64,000 bases of DNA, taken from contig CAWEMY010000005.1 in assembly GCA_963810305.1 (NCBI GenBank), forward strand, positions 555,369 through 619,368. Direction: 5' to 3'. The notes beneath the pieces are model-generated. The model saw only the letters and a list, made by a program, of their open reading frames with translations, was not told where the DNA came from and did no database searches. Shown here one piece after another: positions 1 to 9,056 of the stretch; positions within the stretch are counted from its first letter, which is position 1; each line of letters begins with the position of its first letter. A program made the translations under genes and the position numbers. This DNA is from JACDCA01 sp963810305. Its GTDB lineage: Bacteria > Acidobacteriota > Vicinamibacteria > Vicinamibacterales > 2-12-FULL-66-21.

Positions 1-1074
1 ACACACTGGGACTGGGCGCTGCGATCGGCACTGGAGAGAACCAACGCTTCGCACGTCACAGTCCATTACGACCGGCGGATTACGAAGCCTGGTCACATGC
101 GCCTGCTCGGTGACGCGCTGGCGGCCTTCCCGGCGGACCTCGTGACATGGACGCTCGACATGGTTCTGAATGAAGCGCCGCGCTTCTGGGTGGGCCAGCT
201 GCCGTGGACGAACCGTTTCTACGCAATTCGTACCGCGCGTGTGGTCGAGATGACGTCCAGAGGGCTGGTCCTGGAGATGGGGCAGGCCATGCCCCTTCTG
301 TCGAACTGCGCAGTGCCGCGGCCAGTGGTCGACCGCGTTCGCCGGCGCTTCGGTGACATCTGTAATTCGACGGGGCCAGACACCTGTTTCGCATTCCGCT
401 TTTGTGCGACCCACGAGCGCTTCATTCATTACGACCGGGCCCTCGGAGTGGTGTATGCGTCCGACCGAAGCACCGGCCTGGGTTATCTGCGCGGCGGCGG
501 CGGCGACTTCGACGACTTCATGACGACGTGGCAATCCCGCCCGTGGCTCGAGTCAGCGCCCATCCCTGGACTGAATCTCGGGCTCAATCTCCTGTTCCAT
601 GAATACGAGTTGGTACGCAAGGCGACAGCGGATGCCGGGTTCCCCCCGATCGACAAGGCCGGGTACCTGCGCGATCTGGCGAGGGGACTGCAGTTCATCG
701 ACGATCCACAACGCGCAGCAGAGCTGCGGGACCTTCTGAGGCAGCACGGATGGACGCGCGCTGTCGAAGTCGAGGCCGCGGCGCTCGGCTGGAAACGCCG
801 CGTTCGAAAGACGGTGTTCTTCCGCGGCGTGCGGAAAGCGCGGCAATCCGCGCTGCAGTTCGCCGCCAGACGCCTGAATCGCGCCCCGGCGGATCTGAGC
901 GGGTTCGCGTTTCGAAGCGAGCGCGAGGCGCTCGACCACGCGCTCGCATGCACGCGGCGACGCGCTGACACGAACCCGACCCTGAGCCCGATGCAACCGG
1001 TCGAGATCGTCCCGAGCGGCGGCTCTATTCAGACTGCGGCACTCGCCCGGCTGGATGGCGGGGTGATCCTGTGA
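1..1074 (+). CDS. Family 2-like glycosyltransferase, copy 1 (5' end outside window)
   Basis: The frame is open from base 1 and matches the interior of three paralogs downstream, so the start lies before the window. Conserved blocks visible are THWDWALR at the very start, HYDRRITKPGH (a likely metal/nucleotide-sugar site), a central LSNCAVPR block, and RPWLESAPIPGLNLG followed by FHEYELVR. About 150 C-terminal residues are basic and more variable. It probably transfers a sugar to a growing surface polysaccharide in the cytoplasm, as it sits directly before an ABC polysaccharide exporter whose upstream GTG would overlap its stop. Family assignment rests on the paralogs' N-termini (VVIPTRNR), which are missing here. 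Donor and acceptor are unknown. Confidence 0.75.
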   Translation, partial: THWDWALRSALERTNASHVTVHYDRRITKPGHMRLLGDALAAFPADLVTWTLDMVLNEAPRFWVGQLPWTNRFYAIRTARVVEMTSRGLVLEMGQAMPLLSNCAVPRPVVDRVRRRFGDICNSTGPDTCFAFRFCATHERFIHYDRALGVVYASDRSTGLGYLRGGGGDFDDFMTTWQSRPWLESAPIPGLNLGLNLLFHEYELVRKATADAGFPPIDKAGYLRDLARGLQFIDDPQRAAELRDLLRQHGWTRAVEVEAAALGWKRRVRKTVFFRGVRKARQSALQFAARRLNRAPADLSGFAFRSEREALDHALACTRRRADTNPTLSPMQPVEIVPSGGSIQTAALARLDGGVIL

Positions 1075-1166
1075 CTGACGGACGAGGCGCGCACGGCGCG
1101 CCTGCGAGGGGGCGCGGGGATGGGGCCCGGGAGCGACGAGCCGGGTCCGGGGAGCTCCAGTCAGCG

Positions 1167-1988
1167 ATGATCACGGCCGAGGAATACGATTCCGCCGCGC
1201 GGAAGCCGCGGCCGCTTGAAGAACTGCACGACATTCTCCACAGCGGTCCCCTGATCCGCGCGCTCGTCTCGCGCGATCTCAAGATCCGCTACAAACGATC
1301 GGTGTTCGGCGTCCTGTGGACGCTGGTCAACCCGCTGGCGATGCTGGTCGTGCTCTCGCTGGCGTTCACGCGCGTGCTCCGTGCCGACGCACCCGACTAT
1401 CCGTTTTTCGTGATTCCCGGTCTTCTGCTGTGGAACTTCGTGTCACAGGTGACGATGACCGTCGCCCGCGAAATTTCGATGGGCGTCGACATGTGGCGTC
1501 GCCTTCGGGTGCCCAAGAGCGCGCTGATCGTGGCGACCACGCTCACCGGACTGTTGAACATCCTGTTCGCGCTGGTCCCGGTCCTCGCAGTGATCGTGCT
1601 GACCGGGCGTCCCGTCGGCCTCGGGATCCTGTCCCTGCCGGTGACGTTGTTCCTGACGGCGGTCTTCGTGCTCGGCATCTCGCTCGTGCTCGCGGCCATC
1701 GCGGTGTACTTCCCCGACATCGCCGACATCTACAGCATTCTGCTCCCGGCCCTCATGTTCACCGCGCCCATCGCCTACCCGATCAGCGTGGCGATGCCGC
1801 CACTCTCGGATCTGGTGCGCTTCAACCCGCTGACTCTGTACGTCGAGGCGTTCCGGGCGCCGCTGTACGGCGCCAGGACGCCATCGATCGAGGCCTTCGC
1901 CGCGATGGCGGTGACTGCGCTCGGCACGCTGCTGGTTGGCTGGCTGATGTTCACACGTTCGGCGGATGACGTCCCCTATCAGATCTGA
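1167..1988 (+). CDS. wzm: ABC-2 type polysaccharide export permease (Wzm-like)
   Basis: A 273-residue integral membrane protein with about six hydrophobic segments, preceded by the amphipathic RDLKIRYKRSVFGVLWTL stretch typical of Wzm/KpsM/TagG permeases. With the overlapping Wzt-like ATPase it would export undecaprenyl-linked polysaccharide across the inner membrane. A GTG at 1071 overlapping the previous stop would add 32 residues of Gly/Arg/Ala-rich, unconserved-looking sequence, so the ATG at 1167 (MITAEEYDS) is preferred. The 3' end overlaps the ATPase gene by 23 bases, suggesting translational coupling. Role is confident; the exported polymer is inferred from the surrounding glycosyltransferases. 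Confidence 0.88.
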   Translation: MITAEEYDSAARKPRPLEELHDILHSGPLIRALVSRDLKIRYKRSVFGVLWTLVNPLAMLVVLSLAFTRVLRADAPDYPFFVIPGLLLWNFVSQVTMTVAREISMGVDMWRRLRVPKSALIVATTLTGLLNILFALVPVLAVIVLTGRPVGLGILSLPVTLFLTAVFVLGISLVLAAIAVYFPDIADIYSILLPALMFTAPIAYPISVAMPPLSDLVRFNPLTLYVEAFRAPLYGARTPSIEAFAAMAVTALGTLLVGWLMFTRSADDVPYQI

Positions 1989-2730
1989 GGTTCCGGCCGG
2001 CGACGACGACGCCGTCATCCGGCTGGATGGAGTGTCGGTCAAATACCGCGTTGCTCTCGATCCGCGTCTGACGCTCAAGGAATCGTTCATCTGGCGCCGC
2101 CGCCGGCGCGTCGTCGACCATCTCGCGATCGATGGCCTGACCCTCGCGGTACGGCGCGCGGAGACCTTCGGGATCATCGGCGGCAACGGCGCCGGGAAGA
2201 CGACGCTGCTCAGCGTGATCGCACGCATCCTCCCCCCCTCTTCGGGGCGTCTCCGCATCCGCGGATCGGTTGTGCCTTTGATCGACTTGATCAGCGGGTT
2301 TCATTTCGAGCTGACCGGCCGGGAGAACGCTTACCTTCGCGGCGCTTTTCTTGGTATCAGCCGCAGCCGCATGCGCGCCAGGATGGATGCGGTCCAGGAG
2401 TTTGCGGATCTGGGTCAGTTCTTCGACGCGTCGATGAGGACCTACTCCGCCGGCATGATCGTCAGGCTGGCGTTCGCGGCGGTCACGAGCATCGACGCCG
2501 ACATCTTCGTCATCGACGAAGCGCTCGGCGTCGGCGATGCCGAGTTTCAGCTGAAATGCGCGGCGCGAATCGGGGAGATGCGCGCGCGCGGCGCCACGTT
2601 CGTCGTGGTGTCGCACGATCTGCAGCGGCTGGCAGCGATCAGCGACCGGATTCTGTGGCTGGACCACGGACACCCGCGGATGGTCGATGCGCCGCAGGCG
2701 GTGATTCAGGAGTATCTGACCAACCGCTGA
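1966..2730 (+). CDS. wzt: Polysaccharide ABC transporter ATP-binding protein (Wzt-like)
   Basis: A 254-residue ABC ATPase. Walker A (GNGAGKTT) is at residues 73-80, the signature YSAGM at 160-164, Walker B (DIFVIDEA) at 179-186, and the H-loop VSHD near 218. It ends soon after the nucleotide-binding domain, so it lacks the C-terminal polysaccharide-recognition domain of some Wzt proteins and resembles KpsT/TagH-length ATPases. It would drive the permease encoded just upstream, with which it overlaps by 23 bases. Its stop faces a convergent acetyltransferase gene. The export role is secure; absence of the recognition domain suggests no chain-terminus selection by this protein. Confidence 0.9.
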   Translation: MTSPIRSEVPAGDDDAVIRLDGVSVKYRVALDPRLTLKESFIWRRRRRVVDHLAIDGLTLAVRRAETFGIIGGNGAGKTTLLSVIARILPPSSGRLRIRGSVVPLIDLISGFHFELTGRENAYLRGAFLGISRSRMRARMDAVQEFADLGQFFDASMRTYSAGMIVRLAFAAVTSIDADIFVIDEALGVGDAEFQLKCAARIGEMRARGATFVVVSHDLQRLAAISDRILWLDHGHPRMVDAPQAVIQEYLTNR

Positions 2731-2948
2731 CAGCCCCGGACTAGGCGCGCCGCAGGCGCGCCCGCCGGAAGCGGAGCGGGGCACGGGGTCCCCGCGCCCG
2801 CCTACGCCAAGGCTCCGGCGAGGTCTCGCCGAAGCTCGCGTGAAGTTCTGGCGAGCGGAGGCGGAAGCGACGGCGACCGGGGTCCCCGGCGCGCGTTTTT
2901 TGCGCGCTGGGGTGGGGGTGGGGGGTCCGGCGGGGCGAAGCCCCCGGG
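2731..2948. other. GC-rich palindromic spacer between convergent genes
   Basis: No gene is seen. The spacer between wzt and the convergent acetyltransferase is very GC-rich and full of short palindromes, for example AGGCGCGCC near 2743, GGGGTCCCC near 2787, and a GCGCGC arm pair around a T6 loop at 2889-2907. It may fold as a bidirectional terminator for the two converging transcripts, but no stem followed by a T-tract was found. Confidence 0.4.
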
Positions 2949-3593
2949 TTAGGAGGACCGTGCGGTCTGAATGCGTGCCGGGTTGCCGAAGACGACGACA
3001 TCGTCAGGGATGTCACGTACTACGACGGCACCGGCCCCGATCACTGACCGTGCGCCGACCCGGCGCCCGGCAACGATCGAGGCGCCGAGTGCGATCAGCG
3101 CCTCGTCGCCGATCGCCACATAGGCGCCGACCGTGGCGCCAGGCGAGAGATGCGCGAAGTCGCCAATAGTGCTGTCGTGGTCTGCTGATGCCCGCGTGTT
3201 GATGATCACACCGCGGCCGAGCCTGGCACCTGGCTGAACGACGGCGCCGGCGCAGATCACAGTCCCGTCGGTTACCTGCACGGAGGCGGCGACTGTGGCG
3301 CGCGGGTGGATGGCGCAGCGGAGCTGCTCGCCGTTCGAGACCAGTCGGTCGGTGAGGCCGCGGCGGAGATGGTTGTCGCCAAGGGCGATCACGATCGCGT
3401 CATGCACCAGCGAGCCCAACGCCGAAACGGATCCCAGCACCGGCAGGCCCGATACGGTTGCGCTGATCAGCGAGGGGGTGTCGTCGACGAAACCGATCGG
3501 CAGTGCGTCAGCACCGGCCAGCCGCGCCGCGGCGAGAATATCGGCCACGACGCGGCCGTGGCCACCCGCGCACACCACTATGATTCGCTGCAT
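2949..3593 (-). CDS. NeuD/PglD-type sugar O/N-acyltransferase
   Basis: A 214-residue protein with an N-terminal nucleotide-binding-like segment (VVCAGGHGRVVADIL) and a C-terminal left-handed beta-helix of hexapeptide repeats (GVIINTRASADHDSTIGDF region), the layout of PglD/NeuD acetyl-CoA-dependent sugar acetyltransferases. It would acetylate a nucleotide-activated or polymer sugar in the cytoplasm. The start ATG at 3593 gives the canonical MQRIIVV N-terminus; a longer frame to 3737 runs into heptamer repeats and is rejected. It is on the opposite strand to the rest of the locus, so it has its own promoter in the repeat-rich region 3594-3760. Exact substrate unknown. Confidence 0.85.
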   Translation of the reverse strand: MQRIIVVCAGGHGRVVADILAAARLAGADALPIGFVDDTPSLISATVSGLPVLGSVSALGSLVHDAIVIALGDNHLRRGLTDRLVSNGEQLRCAIHPRATVAASVQVTDGTVICAGAVVQPGARLGRGVIINTRASADHDSTIGDFAHLSPGATVGAYVAIGDEALIALGASIVAGRRVGARSVIGAGAVVVRDIPDDVVVFGNPARIQTARSS

Positions 3594-3621
3594 CGCTGGG
3601 TCCGCTGAGTGTGGTTTCGTA

Positions 3622-3670
<49 letters not shown>

Positions 3671-3760
3671 GAGCGCGCCGCGCTCCGCGCCCCGCGCCCC
3701 GCGTCGTACGGTATCGTAGCGGACATCGTTGAAGCACAACAACATAGCCGTCAGCACTCG

Positions 3761-5072
3761 ATGAGCGAACGAGAACTGTTGCTGGCTGTCGTGATACCGA
3801 CGCGGAACCGCGCCGCCCTCGCGATCACCGCGTGCGAGTCGCTGGTCAATCAGAACGGATGCCGCTACCGGGTGTTCCTCTCGGACAACTCGACGAGCGA
3901 GGATGACAGCGCACGCCTGGCGGAGGACCTGTGCGGGCGCGGCCGGCCAGGTGACGTATCTCAAGCCGGAGGCGCCGCTCCCGATGGCGACACACTGGGA
4001 CTGGGCGCTCCGCACGGTAATGGCGACGAGCGACGCCACGCACTTCAATGTGCATTACGACCGGCGTATGACGAAGCCCGGTCATCTCACATTCGTGCAG
4101 GACGTGATGACCGCGTTTCCCGATGAACTGATCACCTGGCCGTACGATGTCGTGGACGTTCGGCGAGAGCGCTCGGTTGTCTGGCAGACTCCGTGGGACG
4201 GTCGACTGTATCGGGTGCCTACCGCGCGGGTTGTGGCAATGACGGTCACCGGCAAGATCACTGAAATGGCCCAGGCCTTCCCGATCCTGTCAAACTGCGC
4301 CGTGCCGCGCGCGGTGCTGTCTGCGCTGGCCGACCGGTTCGGCAGCATCTGCGATTCGACCGCACCGGATTCGTCGTTCACGTATCGATTCTGCGCGACC
4401 TTCGAGAGCTACCTCCACCTCGATCGGGCGATCGGCGTCATTCATGCGTTCGACCGCAGCACGGGCAGCGGGTTCATGCGGGGCGCCGGCGGAGATTTTC
4501 CTGATTTCATGCAGTGGTGGGGCACGCGCCCCTGGCTCGACGCTGCGCCGATCCCGGGACTGAATCTCGGCCAGAACGTCCTGTTCCACGAGTACGAAGT
4601 CGTCCGCCGCGCCACCAACCATCCCGCGTTTCAGCCGGTCGAACGTTCCGGGTACCTCCGCGAACTGGCATCCTCGCTCTGGTACGTCGAGGATCCAGTG
4701 CGGAGGGAGGAGCTGCGGAAGACACTCGAGCAGCATGGGTGGCGGAGCTCCGGCGAACACGAAGAGCGCAAGACCATCGGGCAACGGCCAACGTGGCTGC
4801 GACAGGCCGCGCTGAAGACGCTCGACAACACGTCCGCATGGATCTTTGGAGATCGGATGAAGGCGCGGAAGGCCCGGACGTCATTGCGGAAGTGTCTGGT
4901 GAATCGTCTCCACCTGGCGCCCGCTGACATTTCCGGGTTCGACTATGCGACCGACGCCGAGGCGGTGTCGCAGGCATTGAGACTTCCGCGCCGGCGTTCG
5001 CTGACGAATCCGTTCTTGACGTGGCTGAAAGGGGTTGAGGTCCTCTCGACCGCCACCCCCGATCCGATCTGA
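3761..5072 (+). pseudogene. Family 2-like glycosyltransferase, copy 2, one-base frameshift
   Basis: Two frames together give a full-length paralog. The first (from ATG 3761) holds the GT-A opening VVIPTRNRAALAITACES and reads to LAED; the second carries VTYLKPEAPL, ATHWDWALR, HYDRRMTKPGH and the whole conserved body to 5072. Alignment with copies 3 and 4 needs removal of one C of the pair at 3928-3929, which restores LAEDCAGAAGQVTYLKP with no gap. Both halves keep every conserved block, so the lesion is recent or is a sequencing error. If real, only a C-terminal product from an internal start could be made. Stop at 5072 lies 4 bases before copy 3. Confidence 0.8.
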
Positions 5073-5076
5073 CACG

Positions 5077-6423
5077 ATGACTGCACCGAAGGTGTCGCTG
5101 GCGATCATCGTCCCCACTGCCAACCGCGCCGGATTGGCCATCAAGGCCTGCGAATCGATCCTGGGGCAGCCAGATTGGGCGCAACACATCCTCGTGTCGA
5201 ACAATTCGACCGATCCGGCGGAGGTCGAACACCTCGCCGACTACTGCGACGGCGTGGCTCCACGCGTCACACATCTCCGGCCACAGGAACCGCTGCGCAT
5301 GGCGACCCACTGGGACTGGGCGCTGCGTCAGGCAATGGAACGGACTGACGCGACCCACTTCTGCATCCATTACGACCGCAAGATCACCAAGCCTAATGAG
5401 CTCAGCCTGCTGCGCGACCTCGCCGCCGAGTTTCCCGACGACCTGATCACGACGATGATCGATGCGGTCGTCAACTTGAGCGGTCGATCGCGCCTCGGGC
5501 ACACGGCATGGGACGGCCGGGTCTACGCCGTTCCGACGTCGCACGTTGTCACGATGACTTCCGAAGGGAAGATTACCGAGCTTGGCCAGGCGCTTCCGCT
5601 GCTGTCCAACTGCACGGTTCCCCGGTCGGTGTTGCTGCGAATCATCGATCGGTTTGGCAGCATCTGCGATTCGACGACCCCTGATTCCTGTTTCGCCTAC
5701 CGGTTCTGCGCGACCCACGACCGCTATCTCCATTTCGATCGTGCGATCGGCGTGCTCTACGGCTATCACCGGAGCGTTGGGGTCGGGTACCTGAGGGGGC
5801 AGGGAGGAGACTTCCAGCAATTCATGCATCTGTGGGGAGACCGTCCGTGGCTCGACGCGGCCCCCATCCCTGGACTGACGCTTGGGCAGAACATCCTGTT
5901 CCACGAATACGAGCTCGTCCGGCGCGCCATCGGCGGCGCCCCGTTCAAACCGATTCAGATGGACGGCTACCTGCGTGAGCTGGGGCAGGCGTTGATGTGG
6001 GTGAATGATCCGGTGCGCGCAGCCGAGATCGTCAACCTGCTGACCAAGCATGGCTGGAACGCTCCGGTTGCCGCGCTCTCGTCCGGCGCCCCTCGAGCGC
6101 TGCGAGTGCGTGACGGCCTGCCGTGGGCCCGCACGCTGGTCCATGACCTGTGGAACAGGGGCAACGGCGTTATCAATGAAGCCAGGCGTCGCGGCGGGGT
6201 CTCGTTTCGGAGAATGCGAGCCAGGGTCCAGCGGCTCCTCGCCGATCATCTGCAGGTCCGTCCCCGCAACATCACTGATTTCGAGTTCACGACCGACGAG
6301 GAAGCGCTCCGCTATGCACTCGCCTGGCCCCGTCCACGATCCGAGACGAACTTCCTCGACTGGATGCGGCACGTGGGCGTGGACGTGACGCCCTCCTCGA
6401 TCGGCGACCGGGCGTCGGTCTAG
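5077..6423 (+). CDS. Family 2-like glycosyltransferase, copy 3
   Basis: A 448-residue intact paralog. The N-terminal GT-A-type Rossmann segment begins LAIIVPTANRAGLAIKACES and continues to VSNNST. Conserved blocks follow: ATHWDWALR, HYDRKITKP, LSNCTVPR, FGSICDST, YRFCATHDRYLHFDRA and RPWLDAAPIPGLTLGQN, then a basic C-terminal region ending in NITDFEFTTDEEALRYAL. The ATG at 5077 is chosen because it gives the family N-terminus; an in-frame ATG at 5035 lies inside copy 2. It sits 4 bases after copy 2 and 12 before copy 4, so the three are probably co-transcribed. Likely adds one sugar of the O-polysaccharide; specificity cannot be read. Confidence 0.85.
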   Translation: MTAPKVSLAIIVPTANRAGLAIKACESILGQPDWAQHILVSNNSTDPAEVEHLADYCDGVAPRVTHLRPQEPLRMATHWDWALRQAMERTDATHFCIHYDRKITKPNELSLLRDLAAEFPDDLITTMIDAVVNLSGRSRLGHTAWDGRVYAVPTSHVVTMTSEGKITELGQALPLLSNCTVPRSVLLRIIDRFGSICDSTTPDSCFAYRFCATHDRYLHFDRAIGVLYGYHRSVGVGYLRGQGGDFQQFMHLWGDRPWLDAAPIPGLTLGQNILFHEYELVRRAIGGAPFKPIQMDGYLRELGQALMWVNDPVRAAEIVNLLTKHGWNAPVAALSSGAPRALRVRDGLPWARTLVHDLWNRGNGVINEARRRGGVSFRRMRARVQRLLADHLQVRPRNITDFEFTTDEEALRYALAWPRPRSETNFLDWMRHVGVDVTPSSIGDRASV

Positions 6424-6435
6424 CGTTTCCACGCG

Positions 6436-7911
6436 ATGGATCAACGAGGGTCATCCGCAGTCGAACCGGGCACTCCCGTGGACCTGGCCGCGCGCGCCAC
6501 CGCAGACCGCGTGTCACTCGGTGTCGTCATCCCGACACGCAACCGCGCGAGCCTTGCGATCGCGGCGTGCGATTCGCTCTTGCAGCAGACAGGATGCCGT
6601 TATCAGGTGTTCGTCTCCGACAATTCCACGAAAGTGGAAGAGCGGCAGCGGCTGTCGGACTACTGCTCCGCCGCGAACAGCCCGCGGTTGACCTACTTGA
6701 AGCCGAACGAGCCGCTGGCGATGTCGGCGCACTGGGATTGGGCGCTGCGGACGGCGATGGACCGCAGCGACGCAACGCACTTCACCGTCCACTACGATCG
6801 CCGAATCACCAAGCCCGGGCATCTGGCCCCGATCTGCCGCGCCGTCGGGCTGTTCCCTGACGACGTGATGACGTTCATATTCGACCTGGTCATCAGCGGC
6901 GGGGGGAAATCGGTGGTGTGGCAGCCGCCATGGGACGGCCGGTTGCACACGGTGCCGACTTCACGCGTAGTCGAGATGACCGTCAAGGGGCGGATTACCG
7001 AGATGGGACAGGCGTTTCCGGTCCTGTCGAATTGCGCGGTCCCGCGCGCGGTCTTCCAGCGCATCCTGGAGCGTTTCGGGACGATCTGCGAGTCGACCGC
7101 ACCCGATTCCTCGTTCGCGTATCGCTTCTGTGCCACCCACGATCGCTACGTTCACTATGATCGCTGCGTCGGCGTCGCCTACGGTTTCGATCGCAGCACC
7201 GGGCTTGGCTTCGTCCGAGGCTCCGGCGGCGACTTCGGCGATTTCATGCAGTGGTGGGGGGATCGGCCCTGGCTCGACGCGGCGCCGATCGCCGGGCTGA
7301 ACATGGGCCAGAATGTGTTGTTCCACGAGTACGAGCTCGTTCGGCGAGTCACCGACGACCCGGGATTCAAATCGATCGAAATGCGCGGATACCTGCGCGA
7401 GCTGGGGCATTCCCTGCCCTGGGTTACCGATCGCGCCCGGTACGCTGAGTTGGCGGCGCTCCTTTCCAAACATGGCTGGCACCCCTCGCACGCGTTTGAC
7501 GGCCTGCCGCAGCGTCATCGGGCGACGCGCGTCAGGGAAGGGCTGCCATGGGTCCGGACGCTGCTGCAGGATCTATGGGAAACGACCGCGCTCGGAGTTC
7601 CCCCGGACTTGGATGGGGACAGCAGCGGCGCGCCCAGGCTGGTTCGCGTGGCGTTGTGGAGACTCAGACAGGCAATCAAGAGAGGGCGGGCGCGGACGAA
7701 ACTCCTACTCGCCGATCATCTGAATATCTCGCCCAGGAACCTGTCCGGCTTCGAATTCGACACTGATCTCCAGGCGATCCGGCGCGTGGTCGACTGGCCG
7801 CGCGAACGCACTGTCAGCAACGACCGCCTCGACTGGTTGGGGCCTGTGGAGGTGACCTCTCTCGCCGGCGATGACGAGGTGCGGGAGCCGTCCGGTCGGG
7901 AGACGAGATGA
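6436..7911 (+). CDS. Family 2-like glycosyltransferase, copy 4
   Basis: A 491-residue paralog, the longest of the set, with about 25 extra N-terminal residues before LGVVIPTRNRASLAIAACDS. It has the same blocks as copies 1-3: SAHWDWALRTAMDRSDATHF, HYDRRITKPGH, LSNCAVPR, YRFCATHDRYVHYDR and RPWLDAAPIAGLNMGQN, and a C-terminal tail NISPRNLSGFEFDTDLQAI. The HYDRR block may replace the usual DxD metal site. Its stop overlaps the methyltransferase start by 4 bases (ATGA at 7908-7911). The pattern of one exporter plus several related transferases suggests a repeating unit built by this gene family. Confidence 0.86.
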   Translation: MDQRGSSAVEPGTPVDLAARATADRVSLGVVIPTRNRASLAIAACDSLLQQTGCRYQVFVSDNSTKVEERQRLSDYCSAANSPRLTYLKPNEPLAMSAHWDWALRTAMDRSDATHFTVHYDRRITKPGHLAPICRAVGLFPDDVMTFIFDLVISGGGKSVVWQPPWDGRLHTVPTSRVVEMTVKGRITEMGQAFPVLSNCAVPRAVFQRILERFGTICESTAPDSSFAYRFCATHDRYVHYDRCVGVAYGFDRSTGLGFVRGSGGDFGDFMQWWGDRPWLDAAPIAGLNMGQNVLFHEYELVRRVTDDPGFKSIEMRGYLRELGHSLPWVTDRARYAELAALLSKHGWHPSHAFDGLPQRHRATRVREGLPWVRTLLQDLWETTALGVPPDLDGDSSGAPRLVRVALWRLRQAIKRGRARTKLLLADHLNISPRNLSGFEFDTDLQAIRRVVDWPRERTVSNDRLDWLGPVEVTSLAGDDEVREPSGRETR

Positions 7912-9056
7912 ACTGCCCGCTGTGCGCCTCGGTCCGCGTCGAAGCGTTTCTGGTGCGCGACGACGTTCCGGTGCATCAGAACCTGTTGTTCGACAGCGCC
8001 GAGGAGGCAACAGGCAGCGCGCGCGGGCAGCTGTGCATGTCGGTCTGCATCGTCTGTGGGTTCGTGTTCAACGCCGCGTTCGACGCCGGCCGGATCACCT
8101 ACGGACGCGGGTACGACAACGACCAGACCTTCTCGGCCTATTTCGACCGATACGTCGAATCTCTCGTCGCCGAACTGGCGGCGCACGTCGGCATCGACGG
8201 AAAGATGATCGCGGAGATCGGCTGCGGGACCGGCTACTTCCTGCGCAGGGTCGTCGGGTCGGCGAAAGGCAGCCGCGGCATCGGATACGATCCGAGCTAC
8301 ACCGGCGCGGCGGCGAGCGAGGACGGGACGATCGAATTCGTGCCGACGACTTTTACCGGGGAGTCGGGCGGGCGCGCCGCCGACGTCGTGATCTGCCGGC
8401 ACGTGATCGAGCATCTGCCCGATCCGTCGGCGCTGATGTCGGATCTCCGCGGCCGCCTCAGCCCCCACGCGGTCGTCGTGTTCGAAACGCCATCCGTCGA
8501 GTGGATCCTGCGCCACGGCGTGGTGTGGGACTTTTTCTATGAGCACTGCTCTCTGTTTTCCGCGTCGTCGCTCGCGATGCTGTTCGAGCGGTGCGGCTTC
8601 GAGGTGCAGCGTGTGAGCCACGTCTTCAACGAACAGTATTTGTGGCTCGCCGCGCGACCGGGTGTCGCTCCGGCTCGACCAGCCCTCGCCGATCAACGGG
8701 TCCTCGGCGAATGCCGGCGGTTCGGAGATCTCGAACGTCGGACCGTCTCGCAGTGGCGCGAATCGGTCGAGACGGCCGCCGCACGGGGAGGGGTGGCTGT
8801 CTGGGGCGCCGGTGCGAAGGGCACAACCTTTGTGAACCTCGTCGATCCGGGCGGCGGGCTGGTGACATGCCTCGTGGACGTCAATCCGCGCAAGCAGGGA
8901 CGCTTCGTCGCGGGCACCGGGCATGCGGTCGTCGCCCCCGATCAGCTGGCGGCCCTGGGGGTCGCGACGGTCATCATCATGAACCCGAACTACGAGACGG
9001 AGATCCGATCGATTGCACGCCGGACCGCTCCGCGCCTGGAGTTCGTCGCGCCATGA
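7908..9056 (+). CDS. Deoxysugar C-methyltransferase-like SAM enzyme
   Basis: A 382-residue, three-part protein. Cys3, Cys6, Cys47 and Cys50 form an N-terminal zinc-binding domain like that of TylC3/EvaC sugar C-methyltransferases. A Rossmann SAM-binding domain follows with EIGCGTG at 103-109 and HVIEHLPDP near 165. A WDFFYEHCSLFS segment matches the family's EH-S-FS motif, and a C-terminal C-methyltransferase domain includes WGAGAKGTTF near 293. It overlaps glycosyltransferase copy 4 and rfbF by 4 bases each, so it is embedded in the CDP-sugar operon and probably methylates a CDP-4-keto-6-deoxyhexose carbon to give a branched sugar. The methylated position is inference. Confidence 0.82.
   Translation: MNCPLCASVRVEAFLVRDDVPVHQNLLFDSAEEATGSARGQLCMSVCIVCGFVFNAAFDAGRITYGRGYDNDQTFSAYFDRYVESLVAELAAHVGIDGKMIAEIGCGTGYFLRRVVGSAKGSRGIGYDPSYTGAAASEDGTIEFVPTTFTGESGGRAADVVICRHVIEHLPDPSALMSDLRGRLSPHAVVVFETPSVEWILRHGVVWDFFYEHCSLFSASSLAMLFERCGFEVQRVSHVFNEQYLWLAARPGVAPARPALADQRVLGECRRFGDLERRTVSQWRESVETAAARGGVAVWGAGAKGTTFVNLVDPGGGLVTCLVDVNPRKQGRFVAGTGHAVVAPDQLAALGVATVIIMNPNYETEIRSIARRTAPRLEFVAP

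Noticed and set aside
2889..2907. GCGCGC-T6-GCGCGC as an intrinsic terminator
   Set aside because: The T-tract is in the loop, not after the stem, so it does not fit a terminator.
4507..6444. 645-codon open frame antisense to glycosyltransferase copies 2 and 3
   Set aside because: High GC keeps antisense frames open; the translation is Arg/Asp/His-rich without domains and repeats where the sense paralogs repeat.
7716..8924. 402-codon minus-strand frame over the methyltransferase
   Set aside because: The sense frame has zinc cysteines and a SAM motif; the antisense product is low in hydrophobic structure.
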